Shown here: one piece after another, positions 21,756 to 35,061 of the stretch
Position numbering within the stretch: position 1 is the stretch's first letter
Layout: every line of letters begins with the position of its first letter
Assembly (NCBI GenBank): GCA_902806575.1
Contig: CADCXD010000018.1
Coordinates: 1,860,001-1,924,000 of the forward strand
Origin: Jackrogersella multiformis
Taxonomy: Eukaryota; Ascomycota; Sordariomycetes; Xylariales; Hypoxylaceae
Direction of reading: 5' to 3'
Length of the DNA: 64,000 nucleotides
Position numbers and translations under genes: made by a program
The notes under the pieces: model-generated
The model's database searches: none
The model's input: only the letters and a program-made list of their open reading frames with translations
What the model was told of the DNA's origin: nothing

Positions 21756-24022
21756 CTCGAACGGGTTTGCTGATGGTTGATGGTTGATAATTGACGGAGG
21801 TGGATTGAGGGTTTCTGCGACGGTGAGCTGGGTTAGAATGAGCCAAGAGATATAGTGGTGTGTAGTGGTGCGGGAAGGGCAATCAATCAATCAGCCTTAA
21901 GGCGCAATGCCAATGCCAATGCCAGAAAGCTTGAATTGACCCAATTCCTTTAAAACCCAATTACAATAAAATAATAATACAGTAATATAATGCGCCATAC
22001 GTACTTGTACTTGATTCTTTTAGTTGTCTTATGCCGCAGGCTTTAACGACGATCGGAAGTTGATGGTGTTGGTGAAGAAGTTCAGGCGAGATGTATTGAT
22101 GATTGAGGTCAAGAGGTGAAGGTGTGCGAAGAAGAAGGTGGTGGGTCAAATGTCACATATGTACAATTGCACTTTTCTAGTTTCTAGTACCTAGCTACTT
22201 GTACCTTTTTAATGTAAAAGCCGGATGAACTGGCAGGGACAAGCAGGGACAAATACTTGCAACTCACCCGCACCTTTGCATTGAGATGGTCATGCGCTTC
22301 CTTCTTTTAGAATGAGTTTCAAGGAGACGGCATGTACCTCCAGGGCTGTAAAGAACAATCGGTATTATGTGGTACTACTTCCGGCGCTTCTTTTACTGTT
22401 TCGGATAGTGGGTTAACTGCAGTAAGGTTGCCCCGTAGTCACTGCGGCAATACGGCACGCAATTCGGAGTGGCTCAGCAGGTATCTTAGGTGATTTACAC
22501 GTCTACATAGGTACCTACCTAGCCTCTACCTAGGTACCTGGGTAGTGTATTCAGCTAATAACCATGATTTATTAGGGAAACTTTATTAGGTATTCAATAT
22601 GGACTGGACCTGACTAGCAGCTGCTTAGGTATTAGATTGGTCATTATATTATTCGAAATGTAGATACCTTACCTACCTAGGTACCTCAGATACCTTACCT
22701 ACCTCCTAAGATACATAATGCATATGTACACACTCAGTCGTATTTGATGCGTGTGGTTTGCCATTTCGCCTCCTCGAAACGCGTCATGTCTGAAACTCAT
22801 CCAGCCCCTTATTTCACTTCACTACCTGCCTTAGTGCCTTAAATAGTTTCTTGGTTTCCAGTTACCTTAGTCCCTCTTTATTCTTGGGGTTAGAACAATG
22901 GTTGCAACCGAATCCCCCCCCTTCCTTTACGACAATTAACATCAGGATCATGTTACCAACTACCAACTCTCGAAAATATCGAAAATATCGAATTCCAACC
23001 ACGATGGGCCGACTACATGTGTATGTAGATTGTTGGTATGAACAGCACATAAGCTAGACCGCTCCTTGATGCCCTCATAAATGTTCGAGGTACACGTCTA
23101 GTCTAGTACACGTCTAATCCGTAGCTTTCGGCATCTCCCATTGGTGGCCTCACTCAATATTTCCTCAGCCACGTATGGGTAGCGGCTGTAGTCTGTAAGG
23201 TGGTTCTCCACCGCCTAGCCTTTTCTAGCTAGGTATTCACGCTCCGGGTGGGAAAGATGAAAGACTGTGGCGGTTCGCGCTAGGTGGCCGAGATATCCGA
23301 TTAGGCGCATTGCTCGGAGTCGTATTCGGCGGTCTGAATCCCGCGGATTCTACACGCATACTTTTTTAATCCATTGGACACGAGTGCACTGCCAAGGTAA
23401 GGTATTCGGCAACTTCCACCTCGTCCCCTGTTGAGGCTGTGAAGAAAAAGACGACGTCTCTACACGTACCTAGTGTACCTAGGTAAATAGTGAACGGCGG
23501 CTATTCATTAGCCGCAGCACCATTCATCTCACTATGACTCTACCACACTACATACCTACCTAGGTAGCTATTATCGTACCAGGTAGGTAGTATTAATCAA
23601 GGTATGACTATAAAATACAACTCAAACTTAGGAGTTGAAAACAAACCCTGACTCGTACATGCGTACTTAGTAAATATGTACATAATATAATTCTAGCCCC
23701 GACATATGTGAAACACTAAACCAGATCCCGATCGTAGGGCTGAGGTCTTTAAATGCCAAGGGTCGAGACGAGGAGGAGCTTAGGTAGTATCTTAATTTTG
23801 ACAAGCTGATGTAATGTTTTTTTGATTATAATTGAAGAGCCTTGTTGGGTTTTGTATACTTCAACTACGTACGAAAAATAAAACAAACTCATCACTTCAT
23901 CCTCGTTAAACTGTCAACTATCGCCTCTTGTCCAGGTGCTCTCTAAATCAACGGCAGCTATTCCGCCGTAACACCTCGTCGTCCATTTTGGGTAGAGAAA
24001 AAGGGAGTACCTAGGTAGTAAA
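21756..24022. other. Intergenic with many TACCTAGGTA palindromes
   Basis: About 2.3 kb between the CYSTM start and the ABP1 stop. It contains the CYSTM promoter and ABP1 3' UTR, and copies of the ACCTAGGT palindrome at about 22530, 22674, 23476, 23560 and 24008. No coding frame with protein character was found. Confidence 0.55.
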
Positions 24023-26574
24023 TCAGTCGTCCAGCTGCACGTAGTTGGCAGGGAATAGTCCAGAAGCCCCTTTATAATGACCGAACCACCAGTCTTCATC
24101 GGGGAATTCCAAGTTGGTGATGGTAGCCCCGTCGGGGAAGCTCAATTCTGTCACGCCTGTTAATCATTCTGTTCCATCATTGTGCAGATTAGAGCTGGTT
24201 TTGCTTACCATTGTCTTCAGCAGCCTCGTAGTCAAATTGGGCTGTCGCTGTAGGGCCACTGCCAGCTGCTGACTCGGGCTCAGCGGCTGGTACAGCTGGA
24301 GGCGGTACCGCAGCGTGGCTGCCTGCAGCTGCAGGTCCTGATTCCTCCGCTTCGTCTTCGACGAGTTCGACATAGTTGCTAGGGAATAGACCAGTCTCGC
24401 CCCGACCGTTAGTACCCATCCACCAGTCTTCGTCCACCATTTCGATGTTAGTGACATATTCGCCTTCTCGGAGCTCTAGTTCATTGTCTTCGGCTTTCTC
24501 GTAATCGTATTGAATAAGGGCACGTTGGCCTCCACCTGAAGCACCTGCTTCGGCCACTGATTCGTGGCCAAAATGAGATTCAGCAACGGCCGTAGCGGCA
24601 GCGCGGGGGTCAAATGATTCCTTCTCCGTTGGTAGCTCCTCTTCTTTGGGAAGCTCTTGCACGATCTGCCGAACAGGGAGCGATCGGGGAGGTTCATGTG
24701 CCGGCTCGATCTCGGGTTCGGGCCCACGGGCGACGGGTACCGCTATGCGAACGGGTGATGGTGATCGTTCGGGCTCTTCCTCTTCCTCTTCCTCGTCCGT
24801 GACCGGAGGTGGACGAGGAGGCATGCCAGGAAGCGCAAAACCGCCTGTAGGCGCGCCATCCGAAGGTCTCGAGGCCAAAGGCGGCGGCGGCGGAGCTCGG
24901 TCGTACTCATCGGCAGCAGGTGACGGAACCTTTGGTGCTGATGGGGCGGGAGTAATCATCGGAGGGGCGTCCTTGAAACGGTCACGCAAAGCACCAACGC
25001 TTCCTGAAGGAGATGCCGGAGCTTCTTGACTAGTTTCGGTCTCGCCAGTATTCTGTCCGTGTAGGCTACGGCTATATCCTGCCGCCTGGACCGGTGCCCA
25101 GCTCTTTCCTGTGTAGCCACTTTGCCATCCAGCCCCTCCACTCTTCTGCGCAGTAACAGGAGATGTTAGAGGATTGTTAGAACCGGAAGATCCGCTCTGA
25201 TGTGCCTTCTTCTCGGCCCAAATCTGAGCGGGTGTCTTTCCTCCTTGGTCGGCGAAGGTTCGGCTAGCAGACCCGACAGGAGTAACGGCAGGAGTTGAAG
25301 GGCCACCAAAGCCTAGCCCACCAGGGGTGGGTGGCTTGGTGCCTGTGAATGCGGCAGCGCCACCAAATTTCTTGGCAACTTTCGGCTTAGGAAGCTCTGT
25401 GATACGCTCCGCCTGGCTGAACGCTGAGCTTCGCTCTGCTAGAGACCTCGGCCGTTCGGCTGGCTCGGGTTCAGGCTCAGGCTCAGGCTCGGAATCACCG
25501 GGTTTTTGGGCTCTTGCCCGGATCGCGGCAATGTCCACCTTGCCTACCGGCTCGTAGGCACCCTTGACTGGTGCTGGTCGATCATCCTTCTTCTCCCTCG
25601 CGGCGGCTCGAATAGCAGCAATGTCAACCTTCCCAACTGGCTGATACCCTCCCCCAATCACATCTCTAGACGTATCGCCTTGTTGGCTCGAACCGTTGAA
25701 TCTTGAAGGCTCTTGTTTTTGACCTGTCAGCTCGGCCATGTTGACCTTGGTTGGTTTGTATGCCGATTCCACCTTCTGAAGTTCAGTCCGAGAAATTTGC
25801 GGCGCATCCTCTCCCCAACCGTCATCACCGGTCTTTCTCAAGCTTGCATTTCTTGCGGCAATTATAGGGTTGAAAGAGCCGGACGAGGTTGAGGTTGTGG
25901 AGAAGACAGGCTTCGATTTTACTGGAGGCGGCGCTCCTCCGCTCTTCATAGGTGCACTTCCACCGACCGTATACTTGGCACCAGACGCATCAGAAACTTT
26001 CTGTAGAATGTTTGCGGGTTCGAGGTCGACGTCGGAGCGAGCGGTGATCTGTACGTGATATCCCTAGTTTCGGTCAGTCCTATATTCTAAGAGCAGTACC
26101 CAACACCAACAATACCGATTTCACATACATGAAGGACTTTAGAAACGGCATTCAAATGACTCGTGAAGTAACCTTTCGTTCTCTCAGGAACACCTCCGCC
26201 GCACTGTAGAACATTAGCCAATCTATTATCAACTGGGAGTCGAGAACGAGGAGCACACAGACCCATGCGATTAGTGCATACTTAGGTAAGCCAGTGTTCG
26301 GGTCCTTGACCTTAAGGAACGCAAACTGGACACGACCCTCGTTGAAGTCCTCGATAAGGTCGTCCAGTTCGCCAGAGCCAGTTGATTGGACCTTCAGAAC
26401 GCTTTCCTTACCCCCACTATCTTGGAAGGCATTTGCTAGAGGAGCTTGTACAGAGAATAGAGCCCATTGACCGTAGGTGGAAGAACTACCCGACGGAGGA
26501 GCAGGAGCATTAATGACTCCTTGATAGCTGCTCTTGATCGAAGGTCCGTTTACAGAAAGATTTAACGAAGCCAT
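24023..26574 (-). CDS. ABP1: Actin-binding protein Abp1 (ADF-H domain, two SH3 domains)
   Basis: Predicted 788-aa cortical actin-patch protein in four exons: 26574-26263, 26203-26129, 26063-24209 and 24147-24023. Introns of 59, 65 and 61 nt keep the frame; the first uses a GTCTGT donor. Residues 1 to about 145 form an ADF-H actin-binding domain split by two introns (PKYALIAWCGGGVPERTKGY at the first junction). The central part is disordered, with a DDGWGEDAP acidic motif (Arp2/3-type in Abp1) and repeated VGKVDIAAIRA units, an EPEPEPEPEP run and a Glu run. SH3-1 spans about 642-699 (EDWWMG, GLFPSNYVEL) and SH3-2 about 734-788 (EDWWFG, GLFPANYVQL). It links Arp2/3 actin assembly with endocytic partners. 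Two C-terminal SH3 domains are usual for filamentous ascomycetes; yeast has one. Confidence 0.95.
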
Positions 26575-27589
26575 CTTGGAAACAGGTTGGGAGGTGGTTT
26601 CGTTTCTCGTCGACCCTAGCTTTTGTTGGAAATAGTCAGGACGGGAGTAAATCCGAAGAGGTGGAGGTGATGTCACAGCAACCGTGTGAGGGACCGTGTG
26701 AGAGACCAGGGGAGGGGGAGCTTCAAAATACCTTACGTAGGTATTCAGTTTACTCAAGCTCAAGTGATACCTGGCCAAACCTGGACGAAACACTTTAATA
26801 AAGGGTAAAAAAGGTTATATAGATTTGTATCGATTTCGATTTTGGGAGTAACCGAACATGACAGATGGGAGGAGCGGCTTTTAAAGGGTGAAGTATTTCC
26901 AAGTTCCAATTAATCGATGGTTTGGATTCGTGCCTGGCAGCCTGGCAAACAATCGCTGCTTATTACGAAAGAAAGTGGGGGGGATGTGCTTTCTTTCTTA
27001 GAAGTCCGGCCCTCGGGGTCGTTCTTTACTGGCTGCCCCTCGTACATCGTATGAACTTCGTCGTACAAGGTTCCTAACCACAGAAAACACAGACCACGTC
27101 CAGAGCTGGCGCTAGTACTTACATATACGCATATTCATCCCTTTAACTGCAAATATCTATCTAAATACATATAGTCCACAGTAATGGACCCAACGCGGCT
27201 GTCGTTGCGCGGCAGGAACATCCAATTGCTGAAAGTTATCTCGCCTCTAGGTTATCAGGTATTGTTTGCTGTCTTACCTCAACTAACTTTCTGTCCTCTA
27301 CCTCCCCCAGGTCCCTACCTAGGTACATAATAACAACAAACCTCCCTCTCGCATCTCTTTACCACTCAAATATAATTCAAACTACACCATCACCAACCTA
27401 CCAACTCCCGTCTAATCCCTTTCTTCAAGTTATTAGGTAAACTAAACGAAAAACCCGAAAACGTATAAATTCAATCGCGTCACATCACGCCTCGAGCCCT
27501 ATCGTTTTCCGTAATCCCCAATTATAGCGCATAGACGCGCCGTTCACCAACTTTGACGATCTACCTTGGACCTGTCAGTGTGAGCCAAG
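26575..27589. promoter_or_regulatory. Divergent upstream region of ABP1 and a zinc-finger gene
   Basis: 1015 bp between the two start codons. It contains pyrimidine-rich tracts near the zinc-finger start (27290-27440), typical of fungal 5' leaders, and one ACCTAGGT palindrome (about 27315). No specific binding site recognised. Confidence 0.5.
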
Positions 27590-28728
27590 ATGGGGCTTCT
27601 ATCAGACTCGTCCTCAATAAGCTCCCTGTCGTCCGACTCGCCTGAAGCGGATAACGACTTCGATGATACCATTATTGACGAACCAGCACCACCTCCGTCT
27701 AAGCGACAGAAGCTTGGTGACGGTTCGCGAGCGTCTTCTTCCGTCCATGTCGAACCCGAACCCGAGCCCGACTCGGACCACGATCTAGATGGCGACATCT
27801 CATCAGACACATCAGGAGATATTCCCAACTCACCAATAAATGCAAAGCTAGATGAAGACGAGTTCCAGGAACAAGTAACGGTATGCGCATGGGATGGATG
27901 CCGCGCGGGCGACCTGGGGAATATGGACAAGCTGGTTGAGCACATACATAACGATCATATCGAGAGTCGCCAGAAGAAATACACCTGCGAATGGATCGGC
28001 TGTCCGAGAAAGAGCCTACCGCATGCCAGTGGCTACGCATTGAAGGCTCATATGAGAAGCCACACCAGAGAGAAGCCGTTCTATTGCTATCTGCCTGGTA
28101 AGATTTTCGACTTTCATAACACGGAGAGTATTTACTGATGACAACAGAATGCGATCGCGCGTTTACGAGGTCCGATGCTCTAGCTAAACACATGCGAACA
28201 GTCCACGAGACAGAGGCTTTGCGACCGTCTGATCCTGTACCCAAGTCTATGCAGACTCAGTCGGGCCCTAAGTCGGGAAAGCTGAAAATCATCATCAAAA
28301 CCCCACAATCTCATGCTACTGGCCAAGACGATGCCATCGATGATGGTGATACTGGTTCTGACATGGCGGACTTCTTCACCCCCCTAACAGAACAGCACGG
28401 CTTCTCCAGCAAAGAGTTGACCATGGACATGAAGTCTCTCTACAAGCTATGCGTAGCCAATTTTAAGTGGGCGGCGAAAGAAGAGGAGGCCCTGAAACGA
28501 CGATGTAAAGAGGTGGAGGAGGCTTATAGACAAGAATGGCTTGAGAAGGAGACTCTCCTTGATCAAGTCATACAGATTGAGGAAGACTGGTGGCAACGAC
28601 GCGAATTGGTTCTCAGAGCAGAGGCCAAAGTCCGAATGACAAAGAACGAAGAAGCAGGCGGGTCTTTGGGAGACGACCAGGATGCAACCATGGACTCGCA
28701 CGTCGCGACTGTCGAGCCTATCGACTAG
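27590..28728 (+). CDS. C2H2 zinc-finger protein, possibly Iec1-like INO80 subunit
   Basis: Predicted 362-aa nuclear protein in two exons, 27590-28097 and 28148-28728, with a 50-nt intron (GTAAGA, CTGAT branch, AACAG). The N-terminus is Ser/Asp/Pro-rich and acidic (about residues 1-90), with a PPPSKRQK nuclear-type basic patch. Three tandem C2H2 fingers follow: CAWDGC...H, YTCEWIGC...HMRSH, and FYCYLPECDRAF...HMRTVH; the third is assembled across the intron. The C-terminal half has an acidic linker and a long charged coiled coil (KEEEALKRRCKEVEEAYRQE). GLI/YY1-like fingers followed by a coiled coil resemble the fission-yeast INO80 subunit Iec1, but this match is from memory of architecture and is tentative. 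A general DNA-binding regulator is the alternative. Confidence 0.8.
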
Positions 28729-30488
28729 AAGCTCAGATGAAACCTCCCATTCAGACTTCATGAAGCCATATAGGAAACACGGCTGTTTTATATCCCCGCG
28801 TCATATACCCAACCCTTTGATGCAGATGGAGTTTTTGGAGTCAGATGCGGGGCGGCAGCAACATTCTCTACGTTCAAGACGCTAGGGATCACCAAAATTT
28901 AGTGCGTAAGGAGTTATGAGGGAAGGTATTAGAACGCCCAGCAGGAACGACGTCCTTATTTAGCAAAATATACTAAATGTCGCCTCTTTTACTACGGCGA
29001 AATGATCTCGCATTCCGTCTCGCTAGCTTTTGGGGCGCTCGTAAACATCACTGTCCCTCGATGATTGGTTAGAGATTGACCATGGATCCCGAAGTGATAC
29101 TACTATTGGCTAATGAGCAGCTGTGTTAGGAGTTTTACAACCGGATTCCGATATCTCCAAACACTGATTTCAAGCAAAAGGGAGGTAAGGGCTTCAAGCC
29201 CATTTCCATGGAGATAAGAGATTGGCTAACGGGTTTCGAGCTGACTTTAGATTGTAACCATAAGGGAACTCGCAGTATGTCGGTCCTGTCACAAGCTTAT
29301 GTTGCTTTACTAGCTAATACTCTCACAATAGTATAGGGGGTGGGCAAAGGATACGCGCTGTCAGGGTTGCAGGTCTTGTCTGAGAGGAGTATTACGCTAA
29401 ATCTTTGAATATGAATCGTAATGCTTTATATTGTCTAGGTATTTCATAGTATTCCTTTGTAACGTCTTTTGCACCTTTATATCTTATTTGCAGGGTTATC
29501 CATGTACCATGGGGTGAATGAATATCAATTGATCTCTTTGATATATCCTCGCCAAGGAGACGTTACGTGTCAGTACCTCCTAGGTAGATACAGCAAATAC
29601 ATGTTGTTTAACTCAGACTACCTCGTTAAGCATCAAGTTTTACGAAGACACCTTTGATATATTAATCATCACATGGCGTTAAGAACCATTAAATGTAACA
29701 TTATAGCAGATATCTAGGCACTAATATCCAGAGGATTACTGATATTTATCTACCCGGGTATGTAATCATCGGACTTCATGGGCAACCTCACATAGAAATG
29801 GTGTAAGATGCGCCATGTATTAGCAATAACGCAGTAACGGTACTTTCGTGAGAGCTTGTGATTACAAATGTCCCACTACATATTTTTGGCTACCTCGACA
29901 GGACGAACTAGCCTAATTATGCTCGCGATTTAGTATATGCTTGTTAAATACGATGGTATTTTACAGAGACGAATACTCAACACCGTGGTTTAATAATAGA
30001 ATGTACCTACAAAGGGGCAATTAAAAGGGGAAGCTATTATGTAACCCTTTGTACATAGTGTAGGTATGACCTAGCACCTAGGTAGATACCTGGCAATTAA
30101 TGGGAGTTACGCCCGTGTAAATCATCCAAAATGACGCAATATCTCTCCCCGAGGTTTCGGCGAGCTGATTGATAAGATCTCTTGGAGGGAAAGAGCAGAA
30201 AGAGTAATCACCTGCCCCGCCATTGGATTGAAGGTCCAATAGCGCGATATTCAACCCACCTTATTCCTTACCTTTTATTCCTTATTCCTTATTCCTATTA
30301 CACCCGGCGCATTCATCGGAGGGGCAAACTACTTCACGGCCATAGGTACTTACTTGCCTAAGAACATCAACAGCCACTCCAAATTTTCATTTTCATTTTC
30401 ATTTTATTTTCTTACGTTCGATAAACAGTTCGATAAACACGAACCTCCGACAACTAGGCAACCATAACTACGTGCCTCCGACGAGAAG
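28729..30488. other. Intergenic, AT-rich; leader tracts of the glutaredoxin gene
   Basis: About 1.76 kb. The right end carries two pyrimidine microsatellites in the glutaredoxin upstream region: TTATTCC-type repeats (30249-30298) and TTTTCA repeats (30384-30411). One ACCTAGGT copy is at about 30076. No coding frame supported. Confidence 0.55.
30249..30298 (+). repeat. TTATTCC repeat upstream of the glutaredoxin gene
   Basis: Five or so imperfect units of CCTTATT/CTTATTC lie about 200 bp before the glutaredoxin start; together with the TTTTCA repeats at 30384-30411 they form a long pyrimidine-rich leader. Confidence 0.7.
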
Positions 30489-31333
30489 ATGGCACCTCTC
30501 ACGGAGATCACCACCCAGGACGAGTGGCAATCCCACGTCGGATCGCTCCCTTCGACCACACTCCTCGTCATCTACTTCTACGCTCCCTGGGCGGCGCCGT
30601 GCACGCAGATGCGCACCGTGCTCGAGGCCCTCGCCGACGAGTACGCCCAGCCGGACGCGCTCAAGTCGAGCTGGGTCGCTCTCAACGCCGAGGAGCTGGG
30701 CGACGTGTCTGAGATGTACGACGTCGTCGCTGTGCCTTACGTAGTCCTGCAGCGCAACGACCAGGTCATCGAGAACGTCAGCGGTAGCAACGCTTCCTAC
30801 GTCCGGACCGCCGTCGAGAAGCAGCTGAGGCCCCTGCACAAGCCGAGGGCCGACTCGGAGGAGCCCAACATCGAGCGCAAGCAGCTGTCCCCCGAGGAGG
30901 AGCTCCAGAAGAGGCTGGCGGGCCTCGTTAGGGCCGCGCCCGTCATGCTCTTCATGAAGGGCACCCCCAGCGCCCCCCAGTGCGGCTTCTCGCGCCAGAT
31001 GGTCAACACGCTCCGCGAGCGCAGCGTCAAGTACGGCTTCTTCAACATCCTGGCCGACGACGACGTGCGCCAGGGCCTGAAGAAGTTCGCCGAGTGGCCC
31101 ACGTACCCGCAGCTGTGGGTCGAGGGCGAGCTGGTCGGCGGTCTCGACATTGTAAGTCTTTTTCTTATTCTTATTCTTCTTCTTCGCTTGCCTACCTAGG
31201 GTATATACTCTCCCTGTGAAAATATCTCATGGCTAATATGTTTCCCCGCCTGCAGGTCAAGGAAGAGCTGGAGGGCAACCCCGATTACTTCAAGCAGTTT
31301 AGCGTCCCTAAGGAGGATGGCGTCGCTGCATGA
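30489..31333 (+). CDS. GRX4: Monothiol CGFS glutaredoxin (Grx3/Grx4 type)
   Basis: Predicted 246-aa protein in two exons, 30489-31151 and 31256-31333, with a 104-nt intron (GTAAGT, GCAG). An N-terminal thioredoxin-like domain (about 1-115) has the degenerate active site WAAPC at 34-38, as in Grx3/4 rather than true thioredoxins. A C-terminal monothiol glutaredoxin domain carries the CGFS motif with C165, preceded by MLFMKGTP and followed by WPTYPQLWVEGELVGG. These cytosolic/nuclear proteins bind a bridging [2Fe-2S] cluster with glutathione, deliver iron, and control iron-responsive transcription factors. The final exon encodes DIVKEELEGNPDYFKQF, the usual end. Codon bias is strongly GC3, suggesting high expression. 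GRX3 and GRX4 are not separable here. Confidence 0.95.
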
Positions 31334-32807
31334 GCAAGACTTCGATACCCGTGGCAAAGAAGGTTTCGTCGTTGGCGATATGGGCTATGGTCAATGTGTG
31401 CTGGTCGGCCATATGCGCCACCGTATGGCTCAAGACATGTGGCGTTATGGAAGGAAAAGAAACGGTGGATAGTCTACACGCACATCCAAACAGGTTGCTC
31501 GGCGGAATGAGGTATCCAGCACCATACCTAAGATAAGGGGTCTTTCGGATGCTTCGGCGTTTGCGTTAGGTATTCGATGTCTTCCACGTTTGTCTTCTTC
31601 GCGGAGCAAAGAGCTCGGTGGGAATTGCAGTGTTGCTGTTGCTGGTATGCCGAAGGGCGTTGCGAAAAACCATAGATAGTTTCTCGCCTTATGAACCACA
31701 ATACGAATGAATTAACATAATGGGTCCTACTACCCCTGTTTTAGTCTAGAGGGTAAGGGTATATGACTTCAACCTCCGAAAGTAGGGTGGAGTAAAGCTG
31801 CATTTCTTCCAGTGAGGATAACATCTATTTCATCGTAACCTTGAGGTCTTTGGGGTAATCAAAGCGTGGCCTTACAGGTAAGTAAGGTGGGCAATTTACG
31901 TTCTGTCTGGCTTGCCATCTGCAATTCAAGGAGGCGTCATCGATACTACAGCCATTCTATTGGTATTGACATGACTTTGTGGTGACTTCCACTATATACA
32001 CTCTTGATTTGAATTACATTCCCATAGACAGTATATTTTATATTCCTACAGCTGACGAGCCCTTGTCTATCTACATATCGTGGTGTCTCCCCTAGTTCTT
32101 GAGCTATTACAAGCATTGCAGCGAATATAGGCACTGGGTACATGTAACAGATTGTATGGTCTATTTGGGTCTGTGATTTAAAAGGGCTATTATTACTATA
32201 AAATATCAGTTGGGTACCTAGGTATAGAAAAAATGGATAGAAAAGAAGAGAAGAGAAGGGGGGAGTATCGGGGATGTGAGTGTGTACGAAAAGGGGGCAA
32301 TATAGTGATAATACTTATCTATCTACCTCTTAGGGTATGGTTACGATCAAATTGAGTTAAGGAGACCTGAAAAAGCTCTGTTAGATATGTTAACAAGGAC
32401 AAGGTTCAAGGATTAATATATACTGATACTACGGGGTGAGTTGATTTCCTCGGACTAAGGATATTCGCCCAACGAAATATTTCCTTCATGATGACAGAAA
32501 TTTAAATTACATCTATGGCAGTTTTCATTCAAAATCCTATAAAGGTAGGTATTCCCATATAATACCAGTCTTGTATGTACGAGAAATAGCAAACATCAAC
32601 GTACAATATACACTTCGTGTGAAAGCCTGACCACAACACCAATACCTACAGCTAGTTACTGTTATCCAACATAAGGCAACATATACCCGTGACCATGAAA
32701 TCATGTTCCTTGGCCGGGGGTATCTCCTATCTTACACCCTATACAGTTATATGTCTCCAACGGTAATAGAGACCTCTCGTCTGTAAATAAACGATAAATA
32801 GCCCCTT
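31334..32807. other. Intergenic, convergent 3' regions
   Basis: About 1.5 kb between the stops of the glutaredoxin and multicopper oxidase genes. AT-rich, with a G/A-rich tract (32225-32275) and one ACCTAGGT copy (32215). No coding frame or RNA gene recognised. Confidence 0.55.
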
Positions 32808-35061
32808 TCATTGTTTATCGTCTCCAAAACCAAAGAATACCTCGTCCTTAGGTGGAGCGCCCTTCCTTAGTTCTTCCTCGGGGGCGTCACAGAGTCGCCT
32901 TGCGTCCTCGGGGAGTTCCCATTCCCTCATAGAATCTATTCGGGAGAGGAACTGCATCCCCATGCCTGCTTCCGAGTGCCAGATCACATGGCAGTGGAAA
33001 AGCCATACGCCCGGGTTGTCTGCTACGAAACGTAGAAGCACCCATCCGAAGCCTTCGACCGTCACGGTGTCTCTCTTTAGGGGGTTATCGATAATTTTTG
33101 AAATCGTGGGGTTGAGCAGCCCCTTTCCGTCAGGATTCAGATCGAGTACTTCGTAGCCCGGGAAGTAACCGTGTCCGGCTCCTATTACCCACATCTTCGC
33201 ACCGTGCAGATGAAACGGGTGGTTGTTCTCGTCCATGTTCTGCAAGATAATGTCGACGGTCTCGGCCGCGCCAGTGTGGGAAACGACTAGCTCGGAGTTC
33301 GAATCAAACGCGGTGTCCATGATGCCCTCTTGGGCAAACGACTCGTTATTCGAAGCGAGGCCGTCGAGGACGCGATGCAGAGTCGGTGATTTAAGGTTCG
33401 GTCGGAACGAGGACGAATTCAAGACACCTCGTTGTAGCCGCCAGTCACCGATGGCGAGGTTCACGCGTAAGTGCCACGAGTGGTGGGCATATTCAGGGGC
33501 TGGGAGTGCTGGGGAAGGGGAGAATGAAGTCGTAGAACTCATGTCTCTGCATGTCGAGAGGTATTGGAGCCTGGAAGTGGTTGTGGGCAGGGGAGGGGGC
33601 TCGTCGCCACCGTGCCTCCTTTTCTGGGCACGGTAGCGTACAACGGCTTTTGCCTCGTCAATGCCATTTTCTGGCAGAATTTGACTTGCAAGGCAGGACT
33701 TTATCATTCTAGCTCGAAGCCAGAAAGCCTCTTTGTTAGATTGATCTGCCGTCAAAATCGTACTATACCGCTGCCCTGGGGCAATTACTAAGGCAGATTC
33801 AGAGACAGGCTCAACAGTGGTACCGTCTACTTCAACAATTGGTAGAGAGTCGTGCTCATCTACTGCGACTTGGAACCAGGCAAACCCACCAACATTCAGG
33901 AATCGTATCCTATGACCTTCGCCAGGGGCCAGATCCAGGTTCGGCAGAGGCTTATTTGCATTCGAACATGACCGACTAGGATGGTTCGAGCAGTTAACTT
34001 GGTTCACGCCGTTAATCAACGCTGTATTGGGTAGGGGCGCATCCTCGACGCCCGGAGATAAAACGTCTCGCATTAGCCCACTATCTGAACCGTAATACCA
34101 GTCCTGGAGTAAGATCACACGGTCTGACGAATAGGGGACAGGTCGACGCGTTACTTCATCTCGACTGTGGACCACAAGCGGTCCTACGAGCCCACTAAGG
34201 GCCTGGACCCCCTGATGGCCGTGATAGAAATCTGTGAGAGATGAATCAGCGTCTCTGTTGTGGGACGGTACGAAGTAAAGGGGGTCGTGGGGTCCCGAGT
34301 TTTCTAGTACAAGCGAGTACCTACAAGTGCCAGTCTGGCCAGTGATATTGAACTTGTATCGGTACGAAGCTCCAGGGGCAATGGGACATTGAGTCACGCC
34401 TGCAGCTCCATCCATCCAGTTTGTGCCATTCTGGAAAATGCCGTGCCAATGACTTTGTATTTGCATTAGTATATTCATTGTCAGGGTTGGAAGTTCTCTT
34501 TACTTACATGGCAGTGGAGTTGGAAGCCAAGTTTCGGACGTTGACTTCGACCAAGTCGCCTTCATTAACCTCTATCAACGGTCCAGGGAACTGACCGTTG
34601 ATCGTCACCATCGGCTTAACAATGCCATCCGGGCCACCCTCCTTATCGACGACAGTCCAATCATATGTTCGTAGCTGGTTGGGGGCGCCAAAATCCCAAT
34701 CAGGATCAAGAACGTAGTCATCGTCTGGGCGCCGCAGAGAGGCGCCTAACGCTGTTTCTAGAGGGGATGGATTTGACCGTCCTCGGACATCTAAAGATAA
34801 CATCAACCATGTCAGAGGTAATATTGTTCCGATACAGGCGAATATAAACGCCGCAATTAGCCACCATGGTCGACGTCGGTGAACTGGCTGTGATCCTATC
34901 GTCACCCCCTCGACATCGCCACACTTGGATAGGAGTAGGGGGTCTTGTATCGCTTCATTTCGTTCACTTTCATTCTCCTCAGTAGAAAGGAATCGATTTC
35001 CTGCCTCACTGCGACGCTTCTCCGTCGGCGATAGGGGTTGTATTAATTGGTAGATGGCCAT
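32808..35061 (-). CDS. Membrane-anchored multicopper oxidase (laccase/ascorbate-oxidase-like)
   Basis: Predicted 701-aa protein in three exons: 35061-34508, 34452-34325 and 34231-32808. Intron 1 is 34453-34507 (GTAAGT, CTAAT branch, AAG acceptor). Intron 2 (34232-34324, GTAGGT, CTGAT branch, ACAG) is 93 nt with no stop, so the frame reads through it, but removing it restores the canonical GTYFYHGHQGVQALSGLVGP. The N-terminus has no cleavable signal; a single hydrophobic segment at about 66-90 (PWWLIAAFIFACIGTILPLT) after a basic stretch suggests a type II membrane anchor. All four copper motifs are present: HWHG, YHGH, HPFHLHG and HCHVIWHSEAGMGM. The substrate cannot be told from sequence: phenol, iron or ascorbate oxidation are all possible. 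A Zn2Cys6 regulator gene lies divergently upstream. Confidence 0.92.
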
